Shown: piece by piece, positions 1 to 7,602 of the stretch | Position numbering within the stretch: the first letter of the stretch is position 1 | How the letters are laid out: each line of letters begins with the position of its first letter | Source: Streptomyces sp. TN58 | GTDB taxonomy: Bacteria > Actinomycetota > Actinomycetes > Streptomycetales > Streptomycetaceae | Length of the DNA stretch: 64,000 bases | Direction of reading: 5' to 3' | Assembly (NCBI RefSeq): GCF_001941845.1 | Contig: NZ_CP018870.1 | Coordinates: 5,804,001-5,868,000 of the forward strand | The notes under the pieces: generated by a model | The model's input: only the letters and a program-made list of their open reading frames with translations | Told to the model about the DNA's origin: nothing | Database searches by the model: none | Made by a program: the position numbers and the translations under genes

Positions 1-29
1 GTCAGCGGTGCCCACACCTCGAACTGCAC
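1..29 (-). CDS. treZ: 5' end of maltooligosyltrehalose trehalohydrolase (partial)
   Basis: Reading the complement from base 29 gives GTG followed by codons for VQFEVWAPL before the window ends. This is the usual opening of TreZ and related GH13 enzymes, whose N-terminal CBM48-like domain begins with a FEVWAP-type strand. An AGGGGG ribosome site lies about 6 nt before the GTG. TreZ releases trehalose from maltooligosyl-trehalose, the product of TreY, and treY is found in this window at 9459-11750, which supports the call. Only nine codons are visible, so another GH13 or CBM48 protein cannot be excluded. Confidence 0.5.
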
Positions 30-163
30 GGTGGCCCCCTCGTCTGTCGGCGGTGTCCGGTGCGGCTGTGACCGCGGATCCTGGCAGGCTTATCGTGCCC
101 ATCATTCCGGGCTCGGCGGGGGAGTTCTGGACACTCCGCCCCCGACGGGCCGACAATCACCCT

Positions 164-727
164 GTGACGTCGAGTTTCGAACTTCCTGCCTTCCCCGCGC
201 CGCGGCTGTCGGACGCCGAGCGAGATCGTGCGCTGGGCCAGCTCAGGGAGGGCGCGGCCCTCGGCAAGCTGTCCCACGACACCTTCCTGCGCCGCATGGA
301 ACTCGCCCTGGTGGCCCGCCGTTCCGAGGACCTCGCGGTCCTGACCGCCGACCTCCAGACCAGGGAGGCCGCCGAAAGCCCGTGGACCCGTCGGCTGTTC
401 GGCTGGGTCGGCCGGGTATCGGCGGTGTCCGCGGGTGTCCGGCGCGCCTGGACGGCCGAGCGGTTGCCCAAGCTGCTCCTGCCGCACCCGAGCGCGGCGG
501 CCCTGCGGATCGGCCGCGACCCCGGCAACGGGCTGCGGCTCAGCCACGAGACCGTCTCCCGGTCGCACGCGGAACTGAGCCTGCGCGACGGGGTGTGGGT
601 GCTCAAGGACCTCGGCTCGACCAACGGCACCTCCGTCAACGGGCGCCGTGTGACGGGCTCCGCGGTCGTCCGCGACGGCGACCAGGTCAGCTTCGGGAAC
701 ATGAGCTTCCGGCTCTCGGCGGGCTGA
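164..727 (+). CDS. DUF1707 and FHA domain protein
   Basis: The 187-residue product opens with a DUF1707-type segment (LSDAERDRALGQLREG, then a short helical stretch ending LAVLTADL) and ends with a forkhead-associated domain. The FHA part shows the phosphothreonine-binding signature: RIGRDPGNGL, then SRSHAEL, then DLGSTNGTSVNGRRV. FHA domains bind phosphothreonine on kinase substrates, so the protein probably reads Ser/Thr kinase signals, perhaps at the membrane-proximal face where DUF1707 proteins often act. I chose the GTG at 164 because DUF1707 begins right after it; the frame is open back to base 8 but that part looks non-coding. It is divergent from treZ. Confidence 0.85.
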   Translation: MTSSFELPAFPAPRLSDAERDRALGQLREGAALGKLSHDTFLRRMELALVARRSEDLAVLTADLQTREAAESPWTRRLFGWVGRVSAVSAGVRRAWTAERLPKLLLPHPSAAALRIGRDPGNGLRLSHETVSRSHAELSLRDGVWVLKDLGSTNGTSVNGRRVTGSAVVRDGDQVSFGNMSFRLSAG

Positions 728-824
728 GCACGCGGCCCCCGCGCCCGCCGGTCACGCCCCCGGTCGCGCCCGCCGGTCACGCCCCGCAGGAGAGCCGGCG
801 GGAGGGACCGCGCAGGATGGGGGC

Positions 825-1310
825 ATGGAACACACCCCTGTCATCCGCCGTGCCCGGGTCGGGGACCTGCCCCGGCTGGTCGAACTGGTCCACGAGCACG
901 TCGCGTACGAGAAGTCGGCCCCCCGCCCCGCTGACCTCGCCGGGCGGCTCGGCCCGCGGCTCTTCGCCGAGGACGCCCGGCTGTGGGTGCTGCTCGCGGA
1001 GAACGCCGACGGGGTCGTCGCCGGGTACGCCGCCTGCTCCGCCGAGTTCGCCTTCTGGGACGCGCGCGACTACCTGCACATGGACTGCCTGTACCTGGCC
1101 GCGGAGGCCCGCGGCCAGGGTCTGGGCGCCGCCCTGGTGGACGGCGTGGCGCGGCTGGCCCGCGAGCTGGGCCTGGAGCAGGTCCAGTGGCAGACCCCCG
1201 ACTGGAACGAGGCGGCGATCCGCTTCTACGACCGCCTCGGCGCCGCCTCGAACCCCAAGCTCCGCTACACCCTGCCCGTGGGGCCGCCTGCCGCCACGAG
1301 CCGCGCGTAG
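825..1310 (+). CDS. GNAT family N-acetyltransferase
   Basis: The 161-residue protein has the GNAT fold: an N-terminal RRARVGDLPRLVELV strand-helix, a central beta-4 strand YLHMDCLYLAAEARGQGLGA containing the acetyl-CoA pyrophosphate loop (ARGQGLGAAL), and a C-terminal WQTPDWNEAAIRFYDRLGA segment. Such enzymes move an acetyl group from acetyl-CoA to an amine; the substrate cannot be told. It resembles diamine or spermidine-type acetyltransferases in the EVQWQTPDWN region. Its 3' end overlaps the convergent M14 peptidase gene by 46 nt. Confidence 0.85.
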   Translation: MEHTPVIRRARVGDLPRLVELVHEHVAYEKSAPRPADLAGRLGPRLFAEDARLWVLLAENADGVVAGYAACSAEFAFWDARDYLHMDCLYLAAEARGQGLGAALVDGVARLARELGLEQVQWQTPDWNEAAIRFYDRLGAASNPKLRYTLPVGPPAATSRA

Positions 1311-2692
1311 GCGGCCAGGACCGTACGGGACTGGTGTTCCACCTGGGTGGCCACCGGGATCCAGCGGGCTCCGAAAACCGCCGCGAAGTCCTCGCACCAT
1401 CCGCTGACCAGCCGGTCCAGCCCGGGCGCCGCCGGATGCCCCTCGGCGCGCAGGACCCGCAGCAGCATCGCCGCCGCGCGCAGCGACAGCCGCCGCCCGA
1501 AGGCGTCGATGCTGGCGATGTACGCCGCCGTCGCCTCCGCGGGGGCGCCGGGACCGGTCCACTCGGCGGTGATCCGCGGGATCAGCGCGAGCGTCCAGTC
1601 CACGGCGCGCAGCAGCGGAGCCGCGGCCGGGTCTCCGTGCGCGCCCGGACCCGGCCGGTCCGGGTCCCGGTCCAGGTGGAGGGGGGACCGGGCCCGGGCC
1701 TGCTCCCGGGCCGCGCCGACGAGCGCGGCGTCCGCCGTGAGCCGGGCGGCGAGCATCCGCAGGGCGCCGCGCGGGTCGGGGTGCGGCGCCGGATCGTCCA
1801 CCAGGTCGGATGCCCACATGGGGACTTCGACGATCGCGGTGGTGCCCGCGTGGCGGTGGGCGTGGTACCAGGTGCTCAGCCGGGTGTCCTCTGGGTGGAA
1901 CGCCCCGGCGGCCTCGCTCCCCGGCTCCGGGATCACGAAGATGCCGGGCCCCGGCGAGGGCCAGCCGGCGGCGTCCGAGGCCCCGTTCTCCACCGGAATG
2001 CGCAGGTCGGCGGCCGATTTCGCGAACGGCTCGGCGAGGCCGGGTATGTCCCGGGTGAGCTGTACCCAGGTACCGCCGAGATCGGTGGCGTGCAGGGAGA
2101 CCTGGAGCACGGGCCGCAGCTCGTCGATGAGCGCGGTCAGCGCCAGCGTCTCCGGCGGCAGCCGGTCCGCGGGCAGTAAAGACGGCGCCCACTCGGGCTG
2201 TTCGGGGCCGGGCGGCCGGTAGAAGTACCGGTGGTAGTCCAGCAGCGAGTCCGGGCGGGGCGTGCGGTGCAGGTCCGCGCCGTCCGGGTCGGCGCACAGC
2301 AGGAAGTGCCAGGCGCAGCCGGCCCGGGGAGCCGGGTCGTCGCGCAGCAGCCGGCGGGCCAGCGAGAGGGCCGTGGCGCCGCCGACGGGCTCGTTGGCGT
2401 GGGCTCCGGCGACGACGAGGACGCTGCGCGCGTCCCCGCCGGCCCCCGCCGCGTCGGCCGGTACCGCGCCGGCCGGTACCGCGTCGGCTGAAAGCCCGCC
2501 GGCCGGCCCGGTCGGCGGGGCCGCCGTCGCGGCGACCGACAGTACCCAGATCGGCCGCCCGGCCCGCGAGGTGCCGGCCTGGCGGAGCCGGACATCGCCG
2601 GGGTGTTCGTCCGCGAGGGCACGGGCGGCCAGCCCGAGTTCCTGCGGTGTGGGGTAGCACATGTCACGGAGGAGAGTCACAAGGGATGCCAT
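1265..2692 (-). CDS. M14 family zinc carboxypeptidase
   Basis: The 475-residue protein has the M14 metallopeptidase layout. The first zinc ligands are in AGAHANEPVGG (H-x-x-E) and a later histidine is in LQVSLHATD; a conserved AIVEVPMWASD segment probably carries the catalytic glutamate. No signal peptide is visible, so a cytoplasmic amidase or peptidase acting on peptide or peptidoglycan-derived substrates is likely, as in other actinobacterial M14 zinc carboxypeptidase genes. A low-complexity Ala/Pro/Gly loop sits near residues 55-85. The 3' end overlaps the convergent acetyltransferase gene by 46 nt. A hairpin separates it from the upstream flavoprotein gene. Confidence 0.85.
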   Translation of the reverse strand: MASLVTLLRDMCYPTPQELGLAARALADEHPGDVRLRQAGTSRAGRPIWVLSVAATAAPPTGPAGGLSADAVPAGAVPADAAGAGGDARSVLVVAGAHANEPVGGATALSLARRLLRDDPAPRAGCAWHFLLCADPDGADLHRTPRPDSLLDYHRYFYRPPGPEQPEWAPSLLPADRLPPETLALTALIDELRPVLQVSLHATDLGGTWVQLTRDIPGLAEPFAKSAADLRIPVENGASDAAGWPSPGPGIFVIPEPGSEAAGAFHPEDTRLSTWYHAHRHAGTTAIVEVPMWASDLVDDPAPHPDPRGALRMLAARLTADAALVGAAREQARARSPLHLDRDPDRPGPGAHGDPAAAPLLRAVDWTLALIPRITAEWTGPGAPAEATAAYIASIDAFGRRLSLRAAAMLLRVLRAEGHPAAPGLDRLVSGWCEDFAAVFGARWIPVATQVEHQSRTVLAAYARLVAAGGPTGRV

Positions 2693-2725
2693 GCCCGCCG
2701 GTCCCGCCGCCTACTGCTGTACGGG

Positions 2726-2751
2726 CCCCGCAGTTCCCCCGAACCGCGGGG
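2726..2751 (-). terminator. Hairpin terminator after the flavoprotein gene
   Basis: CCCCGC-a-GTTC, loop CCCC, GAAC-c-GCGGGG form a 10-bp stem with one mismatch. It lies about 46 nt past the stop of the minus-strand gene at 2797-4209 and before the start of the next minus-strand gene at 2692. There is no clear U-tract, which is common for Streptomyces terminators. Confidence 0.5.
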
Positions 2752-2796
2752 AAACCCCTGGCCAAGGCTGCGTCGGCGCCTCCCGGCCACGCCTCG

Positions 2797-4209
2797 CTAC
2801 TGCTGGTGCAGACCCCGGCCGGCCAGGCTCAGGAAGACCTCGCCGACCGCCTCCGAGAGCGTCGGGTGAGCGTGTACGTGGCGGGCCACGTCGGAGGGCT
2901 CCGCCTCCCAGCCCACGATCAGCTGGCTCTCCGCGACCATCTCCGACACGTGCGGCCCCACCAGGTGCACCCCCAGCACCCGCCCGCCCCGCTCGGCGAC
3001 CACCTTCACCATGCCGCCCCGGCCGTGCACCATGCCCTTCGCCACGGCCGTCAGCGGCATCGTGTTCACCACCACGTCGTACGCCGCTTCGCGCGCCTGC
3101 GCCTCCGTCAGCCCGACGGCGGCGGTCTGCGGCGCCGAGTACGTCACCCGCGGCACCGCCGCGTAGTCCACCGGCGCGCTCGCCACCCCCGCCAGGGTCT
3201 CGGCGACCAGCAGCCCCTCCGCGAAGGACGCGTGCGCCAGCCCGAGCGAGGGCGGCGGCAGCAGATCCCCCACCACGTGAACGCCGGGGACGGCCGTCTC
3301 CAACCGCGACCAGTCCGCCGGCGCCACGAACCCCCGCCCATCCGCGGCCAGTCCGGCCGCCGCGAGGTCCAGCCCGTCGGTGACCGGGACCCGCCCCACC
3401 GCCACCAGCAGCCGCTCCGCCCGCAGTTCCCGCAGCTCCCCGCGCGCGGTGCGCACCGCCGCCCGCACCCCGCCGTCCGCGAGCCGCTCGGCCCCCTCCA
3501 GCCGGGCGCCGGTCCGCACGTCGATCCCGCGCTTGCCCAGCCCGCGCGCCAGATGGCGCGACACGTCCGCGTCCTCCAGCGGAACCAGCCTGTCCGCGGC
3601 CTCGACCAGAGTCACCTCGGCGCCCATGGAACGGTGGAACGACGCGTACTCCACCCCGATGGCCCCGCCGCCGAGCACCAGCACCGACGCCGGCAGCCCC
3701 GGGGCGAACAACGCGTCGTCACTGGTGACCACCGTGCGGCCGTCGGGTGCCAAGCCCGGCAGCGTACGCGGCCGGGACCCGGTGGCCAGCACGATTCCAC
3801 GGGTCGCGGTGAACTCCCGTCCGTCCTCAGCCCGTACGGACCGAGGCCCCGTCAACCGCACGGCGCTGCGCACCACCCGCACTCCGGAATGCGCCAGATG
3901 CCCCTCCACACCCTTGTGGTTGCGGGCCACGATGTCGTCCCGGGTCGCGGTCAGCGCCGTCCAGTCCACCGACTCCACGCTCGCCCGCACCCCCCAGCGC
4001 TCGCGGGCCTCGGTCACGCCGTCGAGGAGTTCCGCCGCGTGCAGCATGGCCTTGCTGGGAATGCAGCCCCGGTGCAGGCAGGTCCCGCCGACCTTGTCGC
4101 GCTCCGCGAGGAGGACTCTCAGGCCGAGGGCCGAGGCGCGCAGGGCGGTGCTGTAGCCGCCCGTGCCCCCGCCGATCACGATCACATCCACAGTGCTGTC
4201 GTCGGTCAT
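2797..4209 (-). CDS. Dihydrolipoamide dehydrogenase-like flavoprotein
   Basis: The 470-residue protein is a class I pyridine-nucleotide disulfide oxidoreductase. It has the FAD dinucleotide fold VIVIGGGTGGYST, the redox disulfide GGTCLHRGCIPSKAM (C-x4-C), a second NAD-binding fold LVLGGGAIGVEYAS, and the C-terminal catalytic dyad HAHPTLSEAVGE. These are the hallmarks of E3 (dihydrolipoyl dehydrogenase), which reoxidises lipoyl groups of 2-oxoacid dehydrogenase complexes with NAD+. No E1 or E2 genes are nearby, so it may serve another complex or be a mycothione- or soluble-transhydrogenase-type paralogue. I chose the ATG at 4209 (MTDDS); the frame extends 12 codons further. It is divergent from a LysR regulator that probably controls it. 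Confidence 0.85.
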   Translation of the reverse strand: MTDDSTVDVIVIGGGTGGYSTALRASALGLRVLLAERDKVGGTCLHRGCIPSKAMLHAAELLDGVTEARERWGVRASVESVDWTALTATRDDIVARNHKGVEGHLAHSGVRVVRSAVRLTGPRSVRAEDGREFTATRGIVLATGSRPRTLPGLAPDGRTVVTSDDALFAPGLPASVLVLGGGAIGVEYASFHRSMGAEVTLVEAADRLVPLEDADVSRHLARGLGKRGIDVRTGARLEGAERLADGGVRAAVRTARGELRELRAERLLVAVGRVPVTDGLDLAAAGLAADGRGFVAPADWSRLETAVPGVHVVGDLLPPPSLGLAHASFAEGLLVAETLAGVASAPVDYAAVPRVTYSAPQTAAVGLTEAQAREAAYDVVVNTMPLTAVAKGMVHGRGGMVKVVAERGGRVLGVHLVGPHVSEMVAESQLIVGWEAEPSDVARHVHAHPTLSEAVGEVFLSLAGRGLHQQ

Positions 4210-4245
4210 GTCCCCAGCGTGCAGGCCCCGTTCCGGGCGGTCCAA

Positions 4246-4266
4246 GGAAATGATCTTCTGGTTTCC
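4246..4266. promoter_or_regulatory. Candidate LysR operator
   Basis: The 83-bp gap between the divergent flavoprotein and LysR genes contains GGAAA-N11-TTTCC, a perfect 5-bp inverted repeat with the 11-nt spacing usual for LysR-type sites. The position between two divergent starts is where such an autoregulatory site is expected. The function is inferred. Confidence 0.4.
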
Positions 4267-4292
4267 ATGCAGGATCCTTATGCTTCCGCCCC

Positions 4293-5228
4293 ATGAGCCT
4301 GCGCCAGATGGAGTACTTCCTCGCCGTCGTGGAGGAATCCTCCTTCACCCGCGCCGCGGACTCCCTCCACGTCACCCAGCCCGCCCTCTCCCACCAGGTC
4401 AAGGCCCTGGAGCGGTCCGTGGGCGGCCCCCTGCTGGAGCGCATGCCGCGCGGGGTCCGGCTCACCGCCATGGGCCGCGCCTTCCTCCCGCACGCCCAGC
4501 TCGCCGTACGCAGCGCCCACCAGGCCGAACGGGCCGCCCGCGCCGCCGCCGGGGTCGCCGGCGGCGAACTGCACCTCGCCACCGTCCACGCCGTCGCCGT
4601 CGGCCTGCTCCCCGGCGTCGTGGCCCGCTGGCGGGCCCTGCACCCCGGGGTGTCGCTCATGCTGCGCGAGTACGGCTCCACCGAGGCGCTGGAGGAGGAG
4701 CTGGAACGGGGCGCCGCCGACCTCGCAGTGGGACCGGAGCCCGCGCGGTGGACCGGGCCGCTGCTGCCCCTCGGCCGGGAGGAGCTGGTCGTCGTCGTCC
4801 CCTCCGACGACCCGCTCGCCGGACGCGCCGCCGTCCGCCTCGCCGAGCTCGCCGACCGCGACTGGATCCGCTGCGCGATGGAGCCGCTGGTCGACGGGGT
4901 CCTCGTCCTGGACCGGGCCTGCGGCGAGGCCGGCTTCACCCCGCACACGGTGCTGCGCACCGAGCACACCTCCACTGCCGTAAGGATGGCTGCCGCCGGC
5001 GTGGGCATCGTCATGGCCCCCGCCCACATGGCCCGCAGCGCCGTCGGCGAGGACTGCGCGTTGCTCTCCCTCGACCCGGCGTGGCACCGCGGCCTGGCGG
5101 TCTTCTCCCGGGTCCCGCTGACCGGCGCCGCCGCGGCCTTCGCCGAACTCCTCGCCGGGGTCGAGCCTGCGGCCACGGCTACGGCTACGGTGACGGCACC
5201 GCGGGACGCGAGTGGTCGGCCAGACTGA
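4293..5228 (+). CDS. LysR family transcriptional regulator
   Basis: The 311-residue protein has the LysR N-terminal winged helix-turn-helix (LRQMEYFLAVVEESSFTRAA, then ADSLHVTQPALSHQVKALE) and a periplasmic-binding-like effector domain from about residue 90. It probably senses a small metabolite and controls the divergent flavoprotein gene. The effector is unknown. Its 3' end overlaps the convergent serine hydrolase gene by 44 nt. Confidence 0.9.
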   Translation: MSLRQMEYFLAVVEESSFTRAADSLHVTQPALSHQVKALERSVGGPLLERMPRGVRLTAMGRAFLPHAQLAVRSAHQAERAARAAAGVAGGELHLATVHAVAVGLLPGVVARWRALHPGVSLMLREYGSTEALEEELERGAADLAVGPEPARWTGPLLPLGREELVVVVPSDDPLAGRAAVRLAELADRDWIRCAMEPLVDGVLVLDRACGEAGFTPHTVLRTEHTSTAVRMAAAGVGIVMAPAHMARSAVGEDCALLSLDPAWHRGLAVFSRVPLTGAAAAFAELLAGVEPAATATATVTAPRDASGRPD

Positions 5229-6291
5229 GCAGCAGATGGGCCGTCTCGGCATGGTAGAAGTCCGAGTGCGCCCCCACCGGGTTGATCCTGGTGCTCCGGT
5301 AGCGCCAGCTCGCGTCCACGTTGACGAAGGCGTGGTCCAGCGACGTGTGCGGATAGGGCGTGTCGGCGCGCAGCAGCCGGGTGGCCCACACGTCGTTCGG
5401 CGCGAGTCCGGCGCCCGCACGGGACAGGCGCATGCCGGAGTGCCCGATACCGGGCTTCCGCTCGCCCAGCAGGTGCCAGAACCCCGTCGCCCGGTCGTGG
5501 CGCGAGTGGGTGAACACCAGCGGTCCGCCGACCGGTGAGGTGTGGCCCAGCGGCCCGGGGCGCAGCCGCGTGAACAGGGACTCGAAAGCCTCGGTGGGTG
5601 CCGCCATCTGCAGGACCGTCAGCGTGTCGACAGTGAACGGGCGCGAGGGGTGCGCGGTGGTGCTCCAGCCCAGCGTCCCGCCCTGCCACGTGTCCGCGGC
5701 CCGGGTCACCGCCTCGCACAGGAAGCGGCCCCCGAAGGAGTGGCCGACCAGGTGCAGGTACTGGCCGCCGCGGGTGCGCAGGGTCCGGTCCGCCGGATCG
5801 CCCCGCTCGGTGTGCAGATAGCCCAGCAGATGGCCCAACACGTGCGGGGCGTATCCGGAGTCCGGGGCGCTCATCGCGTGGGCCCGCTCGCGGACCTTCT
5901 CGTAGCCGCCCTTGGTGATCAGCGACGAGGAGGGCCAGCGCACCACCACCGTCCACGGGGCGTAGCGTTCCCGCAGGCCCGGGTAGAGGGCCGCGCGAGC
6001 CGTGCGCTGGCGGTCCATGAGGGCGAGCAGCCGCTGCGCCGAGCGGACGGCCGAGTCCCGGCCCGTCCGCCAGCCGTGCACGTACACGATGATGTCGGTG
6101 GCCCAGGCCGGCGGGACGAGCCGCTCGGCCAGGTACCGGGTCAGCCGGTCGGCGCGCACCTGCCGGCCGGTGGCGGCGGACAGCAGCCACCCCTCCTTGT
6201 CGAGGTCGACGGTGGTCAGCGCTTCCGCGGGTACGGCCGCGGGCCGTACCGGGCGGCGCGCGGACAGGCGGTGTCGGCGTCGTGTGTTCAT
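5185..6291 (-). CDS. Serine alpha/beta hydrolase of the CHAT/pseudokinase operon
   Basis: The 368-residue protein has an alpha/beta hydrolase core. IIVYVHGWRTGRD (residues 67-79) gives the oxyanion strand, and LHLVGHSFGGRF (residues 180-190) is the nucleophile elbow with Ser185. A likely acid is Asp266 in THSRHDRATG and a likely histidine is His342 in GAHSDF. The fold matches esterases/lipases or serine peptidases; the substrate is unknown. No signal peptide is present. The ATG overlaps the stop of the CHAT gene as ATGA, so translation is probably coupled and the product should be made in step with the protease. It is the last gene of a three-gene operon and overlaps the convergent LysR gene by 44 nt. 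Confidence 0.8.
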   Translation of the reverse strand: MNTRRRHRLSARRPVRPAAVPAEALTTVDLDKEGWLLSAATGRQVRADRLTRYLAERLVPPAWATDIIVYVHGWRTGRDSAVRSAQRLLALMDRQRTARAALYPGLRERYAPWTVVVRWPSSSLITKGGYEKVRERAHAMSAPDSGYAPHVLGHLLGYLHTERGDPADRTLRTRGGQYLHLVGHSFGGRFLCEAVTRAADTWQGGTLGWSTTAHPSRPFTVDTLTVLQMAAPTEAFESLFTRLRPGPLGHTSPVGGPLVFTHSRHDRATGFWHLLGERKPGIGHSGMRLSRAGAGLAPNDVWATRLLRADTPYPHTSLDHAFVNVDASWRYRSTRINPVGAHSDFYHAETAHLLLSLADHSRPAVPSP

Positions 6292-7598
6292 GAACGCGTC
6301 GGTCCTTCCTGGGACGCGGGCAGACGGCTGTCCATCCCGCAGACGAGGCCGTAGGTCAGGGCCAGCGGATTGCGGTACTCCCTGGCGAACCAGCGCACGG
6401 TCTCCAGCACGGCCCGCCCGGCGGGCAGCCCGTCGGTCACGTAGAGGGTCAGGAAGCGCAGCGCGAACTCGGCTCCGAAGACCTGCGGCATGGCGATGGA
6501 CGGGGCCAGGACACCGAGGGCGCCGTGTTTGACCAGGGCGGCGGAGATGCCGGCGTAGCCCGCGGTGGCCGGGGCCCCGGCGAAGCACACGTTGAGCAGG
6601 ACCATGGGGTGGAAGAGGCACAGCGTGCCCTCCCGGGCGTTGGCCTCGGTGTGCCGCTTGCGGTACCGGTCCACGATCGAGGCGTCGATCGGGACGGGGT
6701 CGCTCAGCCGCAGGGCCTGCCAGGTCCGGTCCCCCTGCCGGACGTACTCGCCGTGGCAGTAGAAGTACATCAGGGCGTGGTCGACGACCGGCTGGTGCAG
6801 CGTCGCCAGCAGCTCGCTGCCGTGGAAGTGCTCCGACAGCTCCGTGCGGTCGTCGAGGAGCTTCACGACGTCGTCCGCGAGCAGGTTGCCCGCCAGCTCC
6901 TCGTCCGTCCAGGCGCTGGAGGCGGGGCGGGCGCGGGTGGACTCGTACCAGTACGCGGTCGGATACACACCCGCGAGTGCCTCGATCTCGTGCCGGTGCC
7001 CCAGGAACGCGGCGAACGGGTCGCCCGGCGGCTCCTCGCCGGGTACGCCGGCGCTGTGGCCCGCACCGACGGCCAGCAGCGGCCAGGGCAGATCGAGATC
7101 GGAGTCGAAGCGGATCCGCAGGTCCCGGCGACCGAGCAGGTCCAGCAGCCGGCGCCGCACCTCGGCGAGTTCGCGGCCCTGCCCGGCGAGCAGCTCGTCG
7201 AGCAGGTACTCGCCCTCCTCGGCCAGTTCGGCGACCTGGGCCAGCACCTCGACGGCCGAACGGCCGCTGAGGTCGGCGAGGTTGGTGTGCGGCAGGACGT
7301 CGAGCGGCCCCTGCCGCCGGGACGGCTGGTAGGCGACGAACTCCTGCCAGCGGGATATCAGGCGCGCCGACAGCGTCCTGAGCTCCTCGGCGCCGGTCTC
7401 CAACACCGTGTAGTACGAGCCGGTGCGGGGCTGCGGCAGGATCTCCGGATCGCCCCACAGGCACAGGGTGGTCACCGTGTCGGAAGGGGTCCGGATGCAG
7501 ACGGTCAGATGCCGTACTCCGCAGGACGGGGGTTCCGCGAGCAGCCGGTATCCACGGCTGGGGTCCTGCGGGGCGGACAGGGCGAGCTGGCGGTTCAA
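6288..7598 (-). CDS. CHAT domain (caspase-like) cysteine protease
   Basis: The 436-residue protein carries a CHAT-type C14-like peptidase domain. The catalytic dyad is visible: His282 in YFYCHGEYV and Cys338 in VLLNVCFAGAP, followed by the usual ALVKHGALGVLAP and FLTLYVTDG segments. The N-terminal 150 residues are an unrecognised, probably alpha/beta region with a helical stretch near 115-155. CHAT proteases in bacteria often act as effectors switched on by a sensor partner. Here the upstream gene, 4 nt away, encodes a membrane pseudokinase, and the downstream hydrolase overlaps by 4 nt. The partnership and function are inferred from this tight arrangement. Confidence 0.8.
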   Translation of the reverse strand: MNRQLALSAPQDPSRGYRLLAEPPSCGVRHLTVCIRTPSDTVTTLCLWGDPEILPQPRTGSYYTVLETGAEELRTLSARLISRWQEFVAYQPSRRQGPLDVLPHTNLADLSGRSAVEVLAQVAELAEEGEYLLDELLAGQGRELAEVRRRLLDLLGRRDLRIRFDSDLDLPWPLLAVGAGHSAGVPGEEPPGDPFAAFLGHRHEIEALAGVYPTAYWYESTRARPASSAWTDEELAGNLLADDVVKLLDDRTELSEHFHGSELLATLHQPVVDHALMYFYCHGEYVRQGDRTWQALRLSDPVPIDASIVDRYRKRHTEANAREGTLCLFHPMVLLNVCFAGAPATAGYAGISAALVKHGALGVLAPSIAMPQVFGAEFALRFLTLYVTDGLPAGRAVLETVRWFAREYRNPLALTYGLVCGMDSRLPASQEGPTRS

Positions 7599-7602
7599 CG
7601 GT